Counted from the stretch's first letter, positions 41,778 to 53,345 are shown. The stretch: 64,000 nt of DNA from Argyresthia goedartella (GCA_949825045.1 OX463836.1:9193829-9257828); one strand, 5' to 3'. The notes: generated by a model from the sequence alone, not told the origin. Translations and numbers: made by a program.

Positions 41778-42967
41778 TTAGTATAAACTAGGCATAGAAT
41801 ACGCTCCAACTACGAGCGGTACTCTAATACCGTTATCCACAATCATGTAGAGAAATGGCGAGTCAGCGACAAATGTAGATGGTCCCATTCTATCTTCAAA
41901 CTCAGAGGTCGATACCGCAGCAGCAATAGTACCTTCTTCCGTGACTTCCAGACTTGTCTTTTGTGAAAATCTCCCAATATTAATATGTGTCTCAGAAATC
42001 CCACCAAAGTTAGCGATAGGACTGAAAATTTCCGATAAACCCATCGCGGACAGAATATTTTCTAGTTCTATGTTGAAGTCTATTTTGAATCTCGGCAACT
42101 GGACTAGCAGCTCATGTTTTTGACCCAAATAGAATATCAGTTTTGGATTGTCCAGTTCCTCTAGGGATTTCAAGAGACCTTTTAAACCAACTTCCTGTAT
42201 TGGTAACATAATCAGCATGGAAAATCTCCTTGAGGCGTAAGGTATTTCTAAAACCCTTGCGCTGATTTCAGCAATATATTTCATTCTAAATTGATTGTTT
42301 GACACATCATGTTAACTTCACCGATCATCTTCCCCGCGCCGTCATAAAACTTTTGAACACTTGTGTATTGCTTTTCAAACTGGCTTTTCCACGCGCTTTT
42401 AAAATACAGAATGTCCATTAATATCAGCATTACAATGTCCTGTAAACTGTCTGGTGTCACGGCAGCGGTGATTGAGTTATTTGTTAATTTAGCAACATTT
42501 GCGTTTATAATGTTAGCCGTTTCTGTTATCGTTTTTGATGCAGTTATGATATGACCCGTTTTCGAGTGTGTGAATTCTCGTCGAAACTCCTTTTTGACGT
42601 TTAGTCTTTCGTCCACTATCATTATCTCTGCAGTTTCGATGGTGACTTTTTTGTTCTTTTTATATATTTAGTTTTTCATCCGTTTCAGCTGTGTCTCACA
42701 TTCTTCTTTAGGCAGCAGTAGCACATTTTTGAGAGTATCTAACGTTTTATTCTCAGCTCCTTTTGACACAAGGTGCAATAGACTCCATATCGATAATGGG
42801 GAAATGGCGAAATGGTTTGCGGTTTGGTTAGCTACCAAAACTGTGATAGCATTTAAAAACTTCACTATAGAAGACTGAAACGGTCGTGTGGTAAAATCAC
42901 ATTTTTCACTTGCGATTATTGGGACAGTTAACAGCATACTTAAAAAAGTTTTTACGAGTATCGCCAT
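41778..42967 (-). pseudogene. Serpin, intronless, one stop and one frameshift
   Basis: The best start is ATG 42967, giving a signal peptide (MAILVKTFLSMLLTVPIIA) and so a secreted protein. Serpin core: HFAISPLSIWSLLHLVSKGA (helix B), ADILYFK-like MDILYFKSAWKSQFE, FYDGAGKMIGEVNMMCQT, ARVLEIPYA and RFSMLIMLP. The hinge EVTEEGTIAAAVS leads to a reactive loop before FVADSPFLYMIVDNG. The hinge is of the inhibitory type; the scissile bond is not obvious. TAA at 42668 is in frame with the code on both sides, and a one-base shift near 42290 is needed to continue. About 397 residues if whole, the normal length. No introns are seen, unlike many serpin genes. Probably a recently dead or retroposed copy. 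Confidence 0.85.
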
Positions 42968-43137
42968 TTTAAAATTTAAATAATAAGTACGACACGGGCT
43001 CAGACCGCCAGACCGCTGCCCGTCGTAATGTGGGAGATAATGCAAATATCTACAAGCTTATCGTAGTGCGTAGGCAGAGAAAACTTGACTCACTAGTACT
43101 CACGAGCTCAAAAGTGATAAGCTACTTGCAACTTAGC

Positions 43138-43147
43138 TATTTTTATA
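43138..43147 (-). promoter_or_regulatory. TATA box upstream of serpin
   Basis: On the minus strand TATAAAAATA lies 171 bp before the serpin ATG. A start of transcription about 30 bp downstream (near 43115) would leave a leader of about 150 nt. A promoter would argue against a processed copy. Confidence 0.45.
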
Positions 43148-43211
43148 CGGCTTATGTTTAAACGATTACCAAAAACGCACCTATTTTACTACCAATAAAT
43201 TCGAAATGACG

Positions 43212-43452
43212 GCCAGAATGGATAAATGTCCACCAAATTGTGTTTGGATAAATGATCACCAAACTTCTTTTTATGTTTGGTTTACTTAAGTTCATGTTTT
43301 AAGTATTTTTTGTTGTTCTTACATGTTCAACCTAACACGAAGGATAAAGGGGGCTTCGCTTCGCTCACCCCCTTTACCCTTCACCTAAGCTACCGCAGTA
43401 TTTTGCCCTGATATTTTTTGCAACTTTTGGTGTTCATTTATCCATTTTGGGC
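43212..43452. repeat. MITE with 26-bp inverted ends
   Basis: Ends gccagaatggataaatg and its inverted partner catttatccattttgggc, about 241 bp apart. Inside is a second hairpin (gaaggataaagggggc / ccccctttacccttc near 43340-43383). No coding capacity. Family unknown. Confidence 0.7.
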
Positions 43453-44032
43453 AGGAAAAAAAAATTTCGTGATAATTATATTTGTTGCCTTTTTATACTG
43501 CTTTAGGGGCCTATTTTTTTTAATAAATGAGATAATTTATCTTTGATCCAATCCTAGTAATTTCACTCTCACCCTTACGAGTTATGCGTGAAGATAATGA
43601 TACTGCATTCATAATAAATGATACCAAGTAGTGATGCAACTAATACTACTTTTACGAATACGAATATCAAACCTACTATTCGGTGAATACGAATACGAAT
43701 ATCTCGCCATGTTAATAAAAGACTAATTTATTTGATGAATGTCTATTCTCCTAATAATAAAAATTTTCAATAGGCAATTTTTTATTTAAAAAACATAAAA
43801 TTTGTAGATTTTCTGGTTTTAGCGATTTCTTTTTTCAGTCTGGATGTTTCACTTGGCGGTGATAGTAGGCAGAAGTATGAAGAATTATACTATTCAAATT
43901 AAGCTTTATTAAAACCACAAAAGATCAAAACAGATTTAGTAAACAAACATTGCGAAATTTTCAATTTCACTGACACAGAATAACATAGGCTTGTTGTCAC
44001 TAGCAACCAAACTTTTTCTTCAATATCTCCTC

Positions 44033-44420
44033 TCAACAAAGACCTATGAGTTCTGAGATCTTTCTGATCCGGGGTCTTGGGAGTGGCTTTGTGAAAATGT
44101 CAGCCAGCTGGTCCTCACTGGATACCTTGTTGACAAGTATCTCACCATTGGTCACCAGCTCTCTTATAAAAAAGTGTCGGACCCGTATATGTTAGGTTTT
44201 CGGCCAGCCTTATTGCGGCTTCGTTGTCTATTCTCAAGCATGGTGTCTCCTTGAGAGCCCCTATATCGCTCAAAAGTCGAGACAGCCATATGGCTTCCGT
44301 GGCTCCTTCACTGGCAGCTACGATCTCTGCCTCCGTGGTCGATATCGCCACACTTGCCTGTCTTTGGCTAAGCCATGTCGTTGCGCCACCCGCGTACATG
44401 CATAACACCCCACATATTGT
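44033..44420 (-). pseudogene. Ty1/Copia RNase H fragment
   Basis: Minus-strand code for the end of a Copia polyprotein: TTWLSQRQASVAISTTEAEI, AASEGATEAIWLSRLL, then after a small deletion RHFFIRELVTNGEILV and KVSSEDQLADIFTKPLP. These are the diagnostic C-terminal motifs of Copia RNase H. Truncated at both ends, no LTR nearby. Confidence 0.85.
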
Positions 44421-44503
44421 TATGTCGTAGTAAGATAATTGTTTAATTTTTATGTGTGTCAGTAATAAATACACTTGACTAATGTTGTATTTTTTGATTT
44501 TTT

Positions 44504-44965
44504 CCACTTATGTTACTCGTAACTGCCACTTAGGTCAGATTAGGCAATATAGGCTGACTTTACTTGTAAACCAATTTTGGCAAAAAGCTGACCTGACTGG
44601 ACTCCAATATACATAGATAGAAAGCTGACGGTTGAACTCCATTATATCTAAAATTCATTCATTCCCATCTTTTCTTCCACCGGAATCCCTGAGGAGAAGG
44701 GAAGCGGACAAGGAATGAAAATAAGAGTAAAAATACAAGTATTTTAAATTAAATATTTATTGCCATTTCGTACCACTCCTAATTACTGAGAGATACACGT
44801 TATAGCAAAATGTAATAAATTCAGTCCTTGCTTAAATAAGTCTAATATATCTCGCACGTGGTGTAATTGAAAATCTTGAAATAGAAGGCCTTCTCTTAGT
44901 TTGTTCCAGTCGTTTATAATTAAAATTAAAAAAACTGTCCTAAGTGGCAGTTGACATAAGTGGAA
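44504..44965. repeat. MITE-like element with inverted ends
   Basis: ttccacttatgt ... aactgccacttagg at the left is inverted at the right as cctaagtggcagttgacataagtggaa. Size 462 bp, no gene. The left end overlaps the end of a short minus-strand frame. Confidence 0.65.
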
Positions 44966-45067
44966 TAAGTCTACTGTTTTTGCTTATTTTTTGTAGTAAA
45001 AATAGTTTATTTCCCATACTAACGAGAAAATCACAAAAATATTATCGTTATTTTACCTAAAAACACA

Positions 45068-45239
45068 CCTACCTCGCCCATAGACTAAAGCTTAATAAAC
45101 CTACCTCGCCCTTGTGCTAATACGCACTAAACCTAATATCATAATTCGCCTACTCCATCTATGAACTAAAACATCATAAACCTAACTGGCTCTTGAACTA
45201 ATACGCGTTAAGCCTAAACCTAAAACTTAACACACCTAC
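45068..45239 (+). repeat. Short tandem-repeat array, left part
   Basis: Degenerate units of about 32-50 bp beginning cctacctcgccc, cgcctactcc or cctaactggc and containing gaactaatacgc, aaagcttaataaa and similar. The same array continues at 53346-53530, so element E was inserted into it. Confidence 0.75.
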
Positions 45240-45758
45240 TGATTAATTTTCCACGCCTACCGAACGGCGTGGAATCCGAAGGGGGTGTGCTTTGCCAGCA
45301 CGTGAGAGAAAAGAAGTGATGAAATTTTACTGACCTTGTCACCGTAGACAGGAGATCGAAAGCTCGATTCGAGACAGGAATGTGGGATAGGAGCACCAGT
45401 TTGGGATAGGATATGGAGTGAATCTCACTGTCGCTGCCGACGCTGTCGCCGGCGTGCTGCCTGCCGTCACGTGGAGTCCCCGCTACCGATACGACGTTGT
45501 CCAATCTACACGGATCACTTAACCGCTGACGCGAATCTACTTATTTCCCGACGATGTGGTAGATTTACAGTCCGACCAGGTCCGACACCTGTATTAGAGA
45601 ATTGTTACACCGAAACAATCAATAGCCCGACGCCATGAGCGGATATGTTTGTTCTCCCGATGAGAAAAGGACCAAGATAACCTCCAATTTATCCTCTCGT
45701 TTCGATACGAGTGACAGCTGCGGTCCGTTTCCGCTTAGTGATGTCCCGATTGTGTACA
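45240..45758 (-). repeat. Truncated 3' LTR of element E
   Basis: Matches 52774-53290 with about seven differences. Its first bases (element orientation) and the end of integrase are lost: code at ttgtacac joins directly to the LTR at aatcgggacatcac, whereas element A has about 190 bp between these points. Confidence 0.88.
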
Positions 45759-47604
45759 AATTGACGATCCGTCCTCGTCTCCATCTCAATGATGGCAGGT
45801 TCGCATCCTTAATCAGCACCAAATCACCGACTTGAGGGGGGCTCGTCCGGTCAGTCCACTTAAGGCGCTGCTGCAAGATGTGCAAGTACTCAAGGGACCA
45901 CCGTTTCCAAAAATCTTGAGCCATCTGCTGCAACATCTGCCACCTAGTTAACCGACTTAACTTAACATCACCGAATGGGTATTCTGGCAGGGCGTTAAGG
46001 GGCTGACCTATCAGGAAGTGACCCGGCGTCAACGCTTCCAAATCATTTGGATCCGAACTGAGCGGGCACAACGGACGCGAGTTCAGTGTCATTTCAATTT
46101 TACAGAACAGCGTCGCAAGCTCTTCAAAGCGTAGAGAGGTCTCACCGATGATCCTCGTCAGGTGCGACTTAGCCGATTTAACCGCAGCCTCAAATATTCC
46201 TCCCCAATGAGGACATCCCGGCGGACTGAAAACCCATTCAATCCCACGTCGGGAGCAAGCCGTACCGATGGCGTCCTGGTTACCGTTCAGGAATTGAGTG
46301 ACCTCCTGCAGATATCGCCTGGCTCCGACAAAATTTGTGCCGTTGTCCGAACGGATAAATGACGGGAGGCCCCTTCGTGAGACGAACCGATCTAGACATG
46401 CGATAAATGCCTCCGTAGTGAGGTCACTGACCTGGACTGCCTTCGTGGCCAAGCACACGAAGACGCACAGGTATGCCTTCACTAATCTGGCGTTCCGTAG
46501 CTGTGAAGAGTTGACCATGAATGGTCCCGCGAAATCCGTTCCGACACCCGCAAAGGGCCGGATTTCGTTAACCCTATCCGAGGGCAAATCGCCCATCTGG
46601 GGCTGCATCGTAGCCGCCTTGGCCCGATAACAAGGCAGGCACCGAAATACGACGCTCCGCACTAAGCGTCTTCCCGATAGAATCCAGAACTCGCGCTGGA
46701 GAAACGCCATCAAGGCGTGGCATCCGATATGCCCATTCCGAATGTGTCGATCCTGTATCAACAGTTCGACCAACTTCCCTTTCCGAGGGAGTAACAACGG
46801 GTGGCGAGCCGCATAAGGCAGGTTGGCATTCCGCAGCCGACCTCCTACCCTCAGCAATCCGTGAGGGTCAATAAACGGGTTGAGCCGAGCCACAGCTCCC
46901 TTCAGTTGGACGCGTCCGCGTCTCAGAATGTCCAATTCGGACTTTAAGTGCACCGTCTGCACGTTCCGTACCAATGCGAACAACGCATGGTTCCGTTCCC
47001 GTGGTGTCAGGACCTGTGTCCGCACTCGTTGCGCCTCAGAATTCCGACAATTCCGCGCAAATCGGCAGATCCCGGCGGTCACATTGACCAGCTTGTCGAG
47101 CGAGCTGTACCGTTCCAGCAGGCTGAACTCCTCTTCCGGCTCTGGTTGCGTCGTACAGACACCGACTGTCAAGGCGCCGTTCGCCGTGGTAACGCGTGGA
47201 CTCATTGGCCAATCCGATTCGGCTCGAGTCAACCATTTTGGACCCCACCACAAGGGATGTCCAACCAACTCCGGAGCGTGACACCTACGAGACGCACAGT
47301 CTGCTGGGTTCATTTCCCCTGGAACATGTCTCCAGATTAAGGGAACCTCCGAATTCACAATCTGCGAAACCCGATTCGCCACAAAAATCTCCAGCTTGTG
47401 AACTGAAGCCTTCAGCCAGCATAACACGATCTGGCTGTCCGTCCAAGCGTAGACCGTATCTTCCAACGCTATTGACCCACGAAGAACCGTCATCGTGTGG
47501 TTGAGCAGACGAGTCAGGAGAGCCGCTCCCGAAAGCTCTAATTTGGGAATGTTCAGGCGAGTGCGCAACGGCGCAACCTTGCTCTTGGCCATGACCAACC
47601 GCAC
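45619..47604 (-). pseudogene. RNase H and integrase of element E
   Basis: A frame of 661 codons: RNase H part (RLVMAKSKVAPLRTRLNIPK, YAWTDSQIVLCWLK), then full integrase with zinc-binding region (HIRNGHIGCHALMAFLQREF, CLPCYRAK), first Asp in GVGTDFAGPF, second in FIRSDNGTNFVGARR and the Glu in GGIFEAAVKSAKSH, and the GHFLIGQPLNALPE block. The last about 40 residues are LTR-derived because of the deletion (after GRIVNLYT), so the basic tail is replaced. Its first codons fuse to the duplicated RT start. Confidence 0.88.
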
Positions 47605-48975
47605 ATCAACCTCCCCCGAGAAGTCGACGTACTTCTGCCGAAAATCCCGTCACGCTTTATGCGTCGTTCCATCGACAGAAGCCGCGTCTCGGCTGCATGG
47701 TGTGAACTGCCCAGCGGCGGGCGATCACTCCGAAATGGAAGACGTGTGAGAAATCGACCTGACCGAAGGCGACCAGTGTTGTTCCGATAAAACTGTTCAC
47801 ACTCTTCTTCAACCGGGTCCAACCGGCGGACCGTAGGTGGTTCCTCCACCTCCCAAAACTTCTGTATCACCTCCGAGAGTACAGAACCGAATAAGGGACT
47901 ACGAGTCGCTAGGCGTGGGGCAGCCGGCATGACCGGACCCATTACCGCATGGCCCAGTATGGTGTTGACCGAAACCAGACCAGTCGCCTGCAACACGTGG
48001 ACACCTGGCACTAACAGGTATCCCAAGGCATCGACACCCAATAAAATGTCTACTGGGCCCGGAATATCGAACTCCGGGTCAGCCAGGGACAACCCAGCGA
48101 CCAACTGTCGCACCGAGGGCGACAACCGTACGTGAGGGTGTGAGCCCATCACATTAGGCATGACTAATGCCGTGACCGTCAGATTCACCGATGAATCCAC
48201 CCGTGACGAGAGAGTAATCCGACATACTCCCTTAACGGAACCGACTTCCGTGTTCCCAATTCCCCGAATGGAATGTGGATACTCCCTTACCGAAATGCCC
48301 AACCGTCTTACAAGGTTGCACGAGACTAAGCACCCCTGGGCCCCCGAGTCCAATAGTGCTCGTGCCACACAAGATTTGCCGTCCGAACTCCACGCTATCA
48401 CCGAGGCGGTGGGGAGCATGACCGTCTGTGGAGTGGCGGCACCCTGTAAGTGGGCGGCGTGTCCCTAGCGGGAACCTCCGCGGGATCCGAACCCGCTGGG
48501 ACCCCCGTCGGCCTGGTAACTCGGCTGCTGATATGCCGGTGGCATATCAGACCGTATGTACATCAGGGGGTCCCAACCCGCATAATAGGCCCCTCGCTGT
48601 CCCGGTATCCGACCATACCGGACGGTGTACGGTGTGCCCGGTGGCCACCGTGGATGGAGGGGGAGAGCGGATCCAACCTGGGGCGCTCTAGGAATGGGGG
48701 CGACATCCGACTGCTCGCCTCCCTGTTCGCCTCCCAGAGCGACGGGCAGGGTGGCGCAGAAGATGGTGGGCTCCCAGCCTTCACGCCACTCATAGGTGCC
48801 ATCTGACACCCGCCCGTAACACGCGGTGAGCCAGCGGCCCGAAGTCCTCGCTGGCCCTGGACAGCGGCGACCGAACCCCGGCTATCCCGCCTGTTACCCC
48901 CCGCGCTGCCCCCTTCCCCTTGGGGGGGGGGGTCCCGTCCGCGGGTACCCCAGTCACCCCGTTGGTGACTCCCAA
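47605..48975 (-). pseudogene. Second copy of protease/RT start in element E
   Basis: Nearly identical to 49436-50784: protease (VARALLDSGAQGCLV, PVDILLGVDALGYL) and the first part of RT up to MERRIKRDGIF. A one-base deletion near 47640 and a jump into the RNase H region end it. Read from ATG 48419. Confidence 0.88.
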
Positions 48976-49127
48976 GCCGGGTGACGCGTCGTAGTCGAAG
49001 CCGCAGCCGTGGAAGTGCTAGCAAACGCAGCCGCAGCTCCAGCCGGAGCCACAGCCGCCGTCTGCTGGAGCGAGAGCAGGCGCTGAAGCGCGAGCAAGAG
49101 CGACTTCGGCAGCTAGAACTGGAACTA
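48975..49127 (+). other. RS-rich filler sequence of foreign origin
   Basis: About 150 bp between the duplicated parts, absent from elements A and B. On the plus strand, opposite to the element, it reads RRSRSRSRGSASKRSRSSS and then a charged coiled coil (LLEREQALKREQERLRQLE), ending at TGA near 49146. It looks like a piece of a gene with an RS domain or of another element's gag. Source unknown. Confidence 0.6.
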
Positions 49128-49146
49128 TACCGTCTATCGTCAGGGT

Positions 49147-50233
49147 GAATGACCGTCTGTCTAAACATCATCCGGATGTCAGCTACAAACACAACATTGT
49201 GTCGACGGAACCGTGTGATAACATCCGCGATGTCATGGTTCAACTTCGGCCCTGAATGCAAACACTGGTTCAGGTTCATGCCGTTAGATGTTGATGCCGA
49301 TCCATCGAACACTACCCGTATTTTGCCCTCCGGGGTCCTCAAGACCGCGTGATGGGGCAGGAAGCAGTGGTCTTCACGCTTCCAGTCGATACCCGAAACC
49401 GACATGTGGCCGAGCGACTCGTATTCCCGAATGAAGTCGACGTACTTCTGCCGGAAAATCCCGTCACGCTTCATGCGTCGTTCCATCGACAGAAGCCGCG
49501 TCTCGGCTGCATGGTGTGAACTGCCCAGCGGCGGGCGATCACTCCGAAATGGAAGACGTGTGAGAAATCGACCTGACCGAAGGCGACCAGTATTGTTCCG
49601 ATAAAACTGTTCACACTCTTCTTCAACCGGGTCCAACCGGCGGACCGTAGGTGGTTCCTCCACCTCCCAAAACTTCTGTATCACCTCCGAGAGTACAGAA
49701 CCGAATAAGGGACTACGAGTCGCTAGGCGTGGGGCAGCCGGCATGACCGGACCCATTACCGCATGGCCCAGTCTGGTGTTGACCGAAACCAGACCAGTCG
49801 CCTGCAACACGTGGACACCTGGCACTAACAGGTATCCCAAGGCATCGACACCCAATAAAATGTCTACTGGGCCCGGAATATCGAACTCCGGGTCAGCCAG
49901 GGACAACCCAGCGACCAACTGTCGCACCGAGGGCGACAACCGTACGTGAGGGTGTGAGCCCATCACATTAGGCATGACTAATGCCGTGACCGTCAGATTC
50001 ACCGATGAATCCACCCGTGACGAGAGAGTAATCCGACATACTCCCTTAACGGAACCGACTTCCGTGTTCCCAATTCCCCGAATGGAATGTGGATACTCCC
50101 TTACCGAAATGCCCAACCGTCTTACAAGGTTGCACGAGACTAAGCACCCCTGGGCCCCCGAGTCCAATAGTGCTCGTGCCACACAAGATTTGCCGTCCGA
50201 ACTCCACGCTATCACCGAGGCGGTGGGGAGCAT
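49147..50233 (-). pseudogene. Protease and RT N-terminus of element E
   Basis: From ATG 50233: protease (ALLDSGAQGCLV), RT N-terminal part (DHCFLPHHAVLRT, IRVVFDGSASTSNGMNLN, FVADIRMMFRQTVIHPDDR), then a jump at about 49127 into the RS-rich filler. The YVDD active site is therefore missing, as are palm and thumb. Confidence 0.88.
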
Positions 50234-50604
50234 GACCGTCTGTGGAGTGGCGGCACCCTGTAAGTGGGCGGCGTGTCCCTAGCGGGAACCTCCGCGGGAT
50301 CCGAACCCGCTGGGACCCCCGTCGGCCTGGTAACTCGGCTGCTGATATGCCGGTGGCATATCAGACCGTATGTACATCAGGGGGTCCCAACCCGCATAAT
50401 AGGCCCCTCGCTGTCCCGGTATCCGACCATACCGGACGGTGTACGGTGTGCCCGGTGGCCACCGTGGATGGAGGGGGGAGAGCGGATCCAACCTGGGGCG
50501 CTCTAGGAATGGGGGCAACATCCGACTGCTCGCCTCCCTGTTCGCCTCCCAGAGCGACGGGCAGGGTGGCGCAGAAGGTGGTGGGCTCCCAGCCTTCGCG
50601 CCAC

Positions 50605-52041
50605 TCATAGGTGCCATCTGACACCCGCCCGTAACACGCGGTGAGCCAGCGGCCCGAAGTCCTCGCTGGCCCTGGACAGCGGCGACCGAACCCCGGCTAT
50701 CCCGCCTGTTACCCCCCGCGCTGCCCCCTTCCCCTCGGGGGGGTCCCGTCCGCGGGTACCCCAGTCACCCCGTTGGTGACTCCCGTTGCCCGGAGGGGGA
50801 CTGGGTCCGGCCCTGGTTGGGCCCTGTGACCGACCGACCTGAGTCCGGCCCTGGTGACCGTCCGATGGGCCTGACCGGTTCAGGCACAACATGATGTGGT
50901 GCTTGCCACCGCAGCACTCACAGGGGGACGCCCGTGAGCACTCGCTCAGCGGGTGCGGCCCCAAACAACCGAAACACAATCGGTGGCGGAAGACCACCTT
51001 CCTGCGGGCAGCCACACCGAGCGCCTTAAAGTTGGCGCAACTGGTCACTTCATGACCGGCACTGTCGCAGTGCACACAGCCGTCACCCGACGGCGCGGCA
51101 CTCAAAACGCCAAATTGTTTTGACCGCCCACCCCCCCGTGGGGGTGGGGGGCGCGGCCCCTCCCGCATCCGCGCGGGTTGGCGCTGCACACTGGCCTCCG
51201 AATCCATGGTATCGCATCGCCTGCATTCACCCTCCAAGAAATCCGTTAATTGGACGAGCGTGGGCAGTTCCGAGCTACTGCCCCCATGCAGCTGTTCAAA
51301 CCGACTTTGAACAGCTGCAGGCAACCGTGACAAAACCATATATAACACGATATATGACCATTGGTCTACCGGCAGACCAAGGTTCTGAAGGGCCTTAGTG
51401 GCCACCAGCACAGGGTTGAGCACCTGTACCCGGATGTCAACATCCCGGGTTACTCTTGGGATGCTGAACAGCTTCCCCAGCTGCGCATCAACCAACCGCC
51501 GTTTGTGTTGGTAGCGGTCAAACAATATGGACCTGGCTATCTCATAATTGCCCGCCGTGACCGTTAGGTGACCGACCAACTCCTTCGGTTCACCCCGCAG
51601 GGCCATCAATAGTTGGGCCAACTTGTAGGCGCTGTCCAGGTCGTCCCGACCGTGGACCAGGCTATCGAATAAATTGATGAATGCCGGCCACTCATCAATT
51701 GCCCCACCGAAGGCCGGAATCTCCAGGTGTGGCAGCCGTCCCACAACACCCTTAGGGGGCGGGTCTCCGCTACCATCCCCGCGGTCATCCCGACGCGACC
51801 GCTTAATTTTTTCGGCGCGACGCTCGATGTCGCCCAAGCACTCCATCGCTTGGTCAGCATCCGCGCAGAGCTGCTTCACTGCAGCCACCGAGGCCTCATC
51901 CGTAAGCCCGAGGGCTTCAGCCTCCGCAGCCAGCCGACACACCTTGCCGACGCGTGTCATTGCGTCCTCCACACGCTTGAGCAGGACATCGTCCATGTCA
52001 GGTCGCTCCACATACTTGTGAGTATGGGCGAGCCATCTCAT
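50605..52041 (-). CDS. Gag of element E
   Basis: A 478-residue open frame. Helical N-terminus, BEL/Pao core (LPHLEIPAFGGAIDEWPAF, LVGHLTVTAGNYEIARSIL, RYQHKRRLVDAQLGKLF), and three CCHC-like knuckles (CVHCDSAGHEVTSC, CFGCLGPHPLSEC, CECCGGKHHIMLC), then a G/R/P-rich tail. Gag packages the RNA. Intact, and similar to gag of element B at about half of the positions by eye. The protease/pol frame starts downstream at 50233 without overlap. Confidence 0.9.
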   Translation of the reverse strand: MRWLAHTHKYVERPDMDDVLLKRVEDAMTRVGKVCRLAAEAEALGLTDEASVAAVKQLCADADQAMECLGDIERRAEKIKRSRRDDRGDGSGDPPPKGVVGRLPHLEIPAFGGAIDEWPAFINLFDSLVHGRDDLDSAYKLAQLLMALRGEPKELVGHLTVTAGNYEIARSILFDRYQHKRRLVDAQLGKLFSIPRVTRDVDIRVQVLNPVLVATKALQNLGLPVDQWSYIVLYMVLSRLPAAVQSRFEQLHGGSSSELPTLVQLTDFLEGECRRCDTMDSEASVQRQPARMREGPRPPPPRGGGRSKQFGVLSAAPSGDGCVHCDSAGHEVTSCANFKALGVAARRKVVFRHRLCFGCLGPHPLSECSRASPCECCGGKHHIMLCLNRSGPSDGHQGRTQVGRSQGPTRAGPSPPPGNGSHQRGDWGTRGRDPPEGKGAARGVTGGIAGVRSPLSRASEDFGPLAHRVLRAGVRWHL

Positions 52042-52754
52042 CTCCTCACGGACGCCATACCGCAGTACCGTCTAGGGTGAAGATGCCATGGTTACCAATT
52101 CAATTGTTTCTGGTCCTATGCTTCACTACCGAACTAAGCACAGCCAGAGACCAGCACTTTCCCGTCAGCGCTGGGCACAGAAATTAAAACTAAGTTGTAA
52201 AAACCAGGGCAACCACTAAAACAATTAAATCCTAAACAATATTTAATATGGTCGCCCTGTGGACATACACCTTATAATATACACTCATAATCAATTAGAG
52301 AATGCCACCATAAAACACAACACAAAAATAACCCACAAAACTTGATTATGAAAACAATACAAAATAATAAGTGGCTTCTTATGAACCATACTTCCTTTGA
52401 GGTCAGCAAATCAGCTAAATACCCCTTAAATAGCCCGACCCTGCTGTGTAAACCGAAATAACACTGTAGGACTATAGAACCCGACGTTCTACCGCAAGTA
52501 ATACAATCTAGGCTTCGCAGAATGACTGTTCAATCTTTTATGCGCAACAACAGTAGTTTCCGACTACAAATTTATAACAACTGTTAACTAAATTGGCACT
52601 TATACTTTCACTTACCGAAAATGAACTTTAATCGTGGTATACCGACCACAGACTCATTGCCGACTTGAGCCAATCTGAGATATTCTTTTCTCCCAACTAC
52701 AATGTGACAAAGGCAACCCTACAACCGTGAATCGATGATTTCCCACTAGGAAAA
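52042..52754 (-). other. 5' leader of element E
   Basis: Untranslated, AT-rich leader between the primer-binding site and gag. Confidence 0.7.
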
Positions 52755-52770
52755 CCACGCTCTGCTACCA
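52755..52770 (-). promoter_or_regulatory. Primer-binding site of element E
   Basis: TGGTAGCAGAGCGTGG on the minus strand, three bases after the 5' LTR. The first 12 bases fit the 3' end of initiator tRNA-Met as I recall it. Confidence 0.75.
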
Positions 52771-52773
52771 AAA

Positions 52774-53345
52774 TGATTAATTTTCCACGCCTACCGAACG
52801 GCGTGGAATCCGAAGGGGGTGTGCTTTTTCCAGCACGTGAGAGAAAAGAAGTGATGAAATTTTACTGATCTTGTCACCGTAGACAGGAGATCGAAAGCTC
52901 GATTCGAGACAGGAATGTGGGATAGGAGCACCAGTTTGGGATAGGATATGGAGTGAATCTCACTGTCGCTGCCGACGCTGTCGCCGGCGTGCTGCCTGCC
53001 GTCACGTGGAGTCGCCGCTACCGATACGACGTTGTCCAATCTACACGGATCACTTAACCGCTGACGCGAATCTACTTATTTCCCGACGATGTGGTAGATT
53101 TACAGTCCGACCAGGTCCGACACCTGTATTAGAGAATTGTTACACCGAAACAATCAATAACCCGACGCCATGAGCGGACATGTTTGTTCTCCCGATGAGA
53201 AAAGGACCAAGATAGCCTCCAATTTCTCCTCTCGTTTCGATACGAGTGACAGCTGCGGTCCGTTTCCGCTTAGTGATGTCCCGATTACTCGCGGTCGATC
53301 CGCGCAACAAAAAACCGGTGCGTTCCGAAGCATAAATATTAAACA
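52774..53345 (-). repeat. 5' LTR of element E
   Basis: 572 bp, on the minus strand TGTTTAATATTT ... ATTAATCA; homologous to 558-1120. Confidence 0.92.

Larger units (their letters stand above)
47622..50784 (-). repeat. 1.35-kb direct duplication inside element E
   Basis: 47622-48974 and 49436-50784 match almost base for base (frames at 48419 and 50233 are 1814 bp apart). Few differences are seen, e.g. an extra run of Gs at 48922-48930. Confidence 0.92.
45240..53345 (-). mobile_element. BEL/Pao element E, rearranged
   Basis: An 8106-bp minus-strand element flanked by CCTAC (45235-45239 and 53346-53350), a 5-bp target duplication. Same family as A. The 5' LTR is 52774-53345. The 3' LTR (45240-45758) lacks its start because a deletion joins it to integrase. 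Inside, gag is complete, but the protease/RT region is duplicated by about 1.35 kb and the RT palm and thumb are missing. Unable to move by itself. Confidence 0.92.

Noticed and set aside
46880..47340. Plus-strand frames of 130 codons opposite element E integrase
   Set aside because: Shadow frames of a well-supported minus-strand RNase H/integrase.
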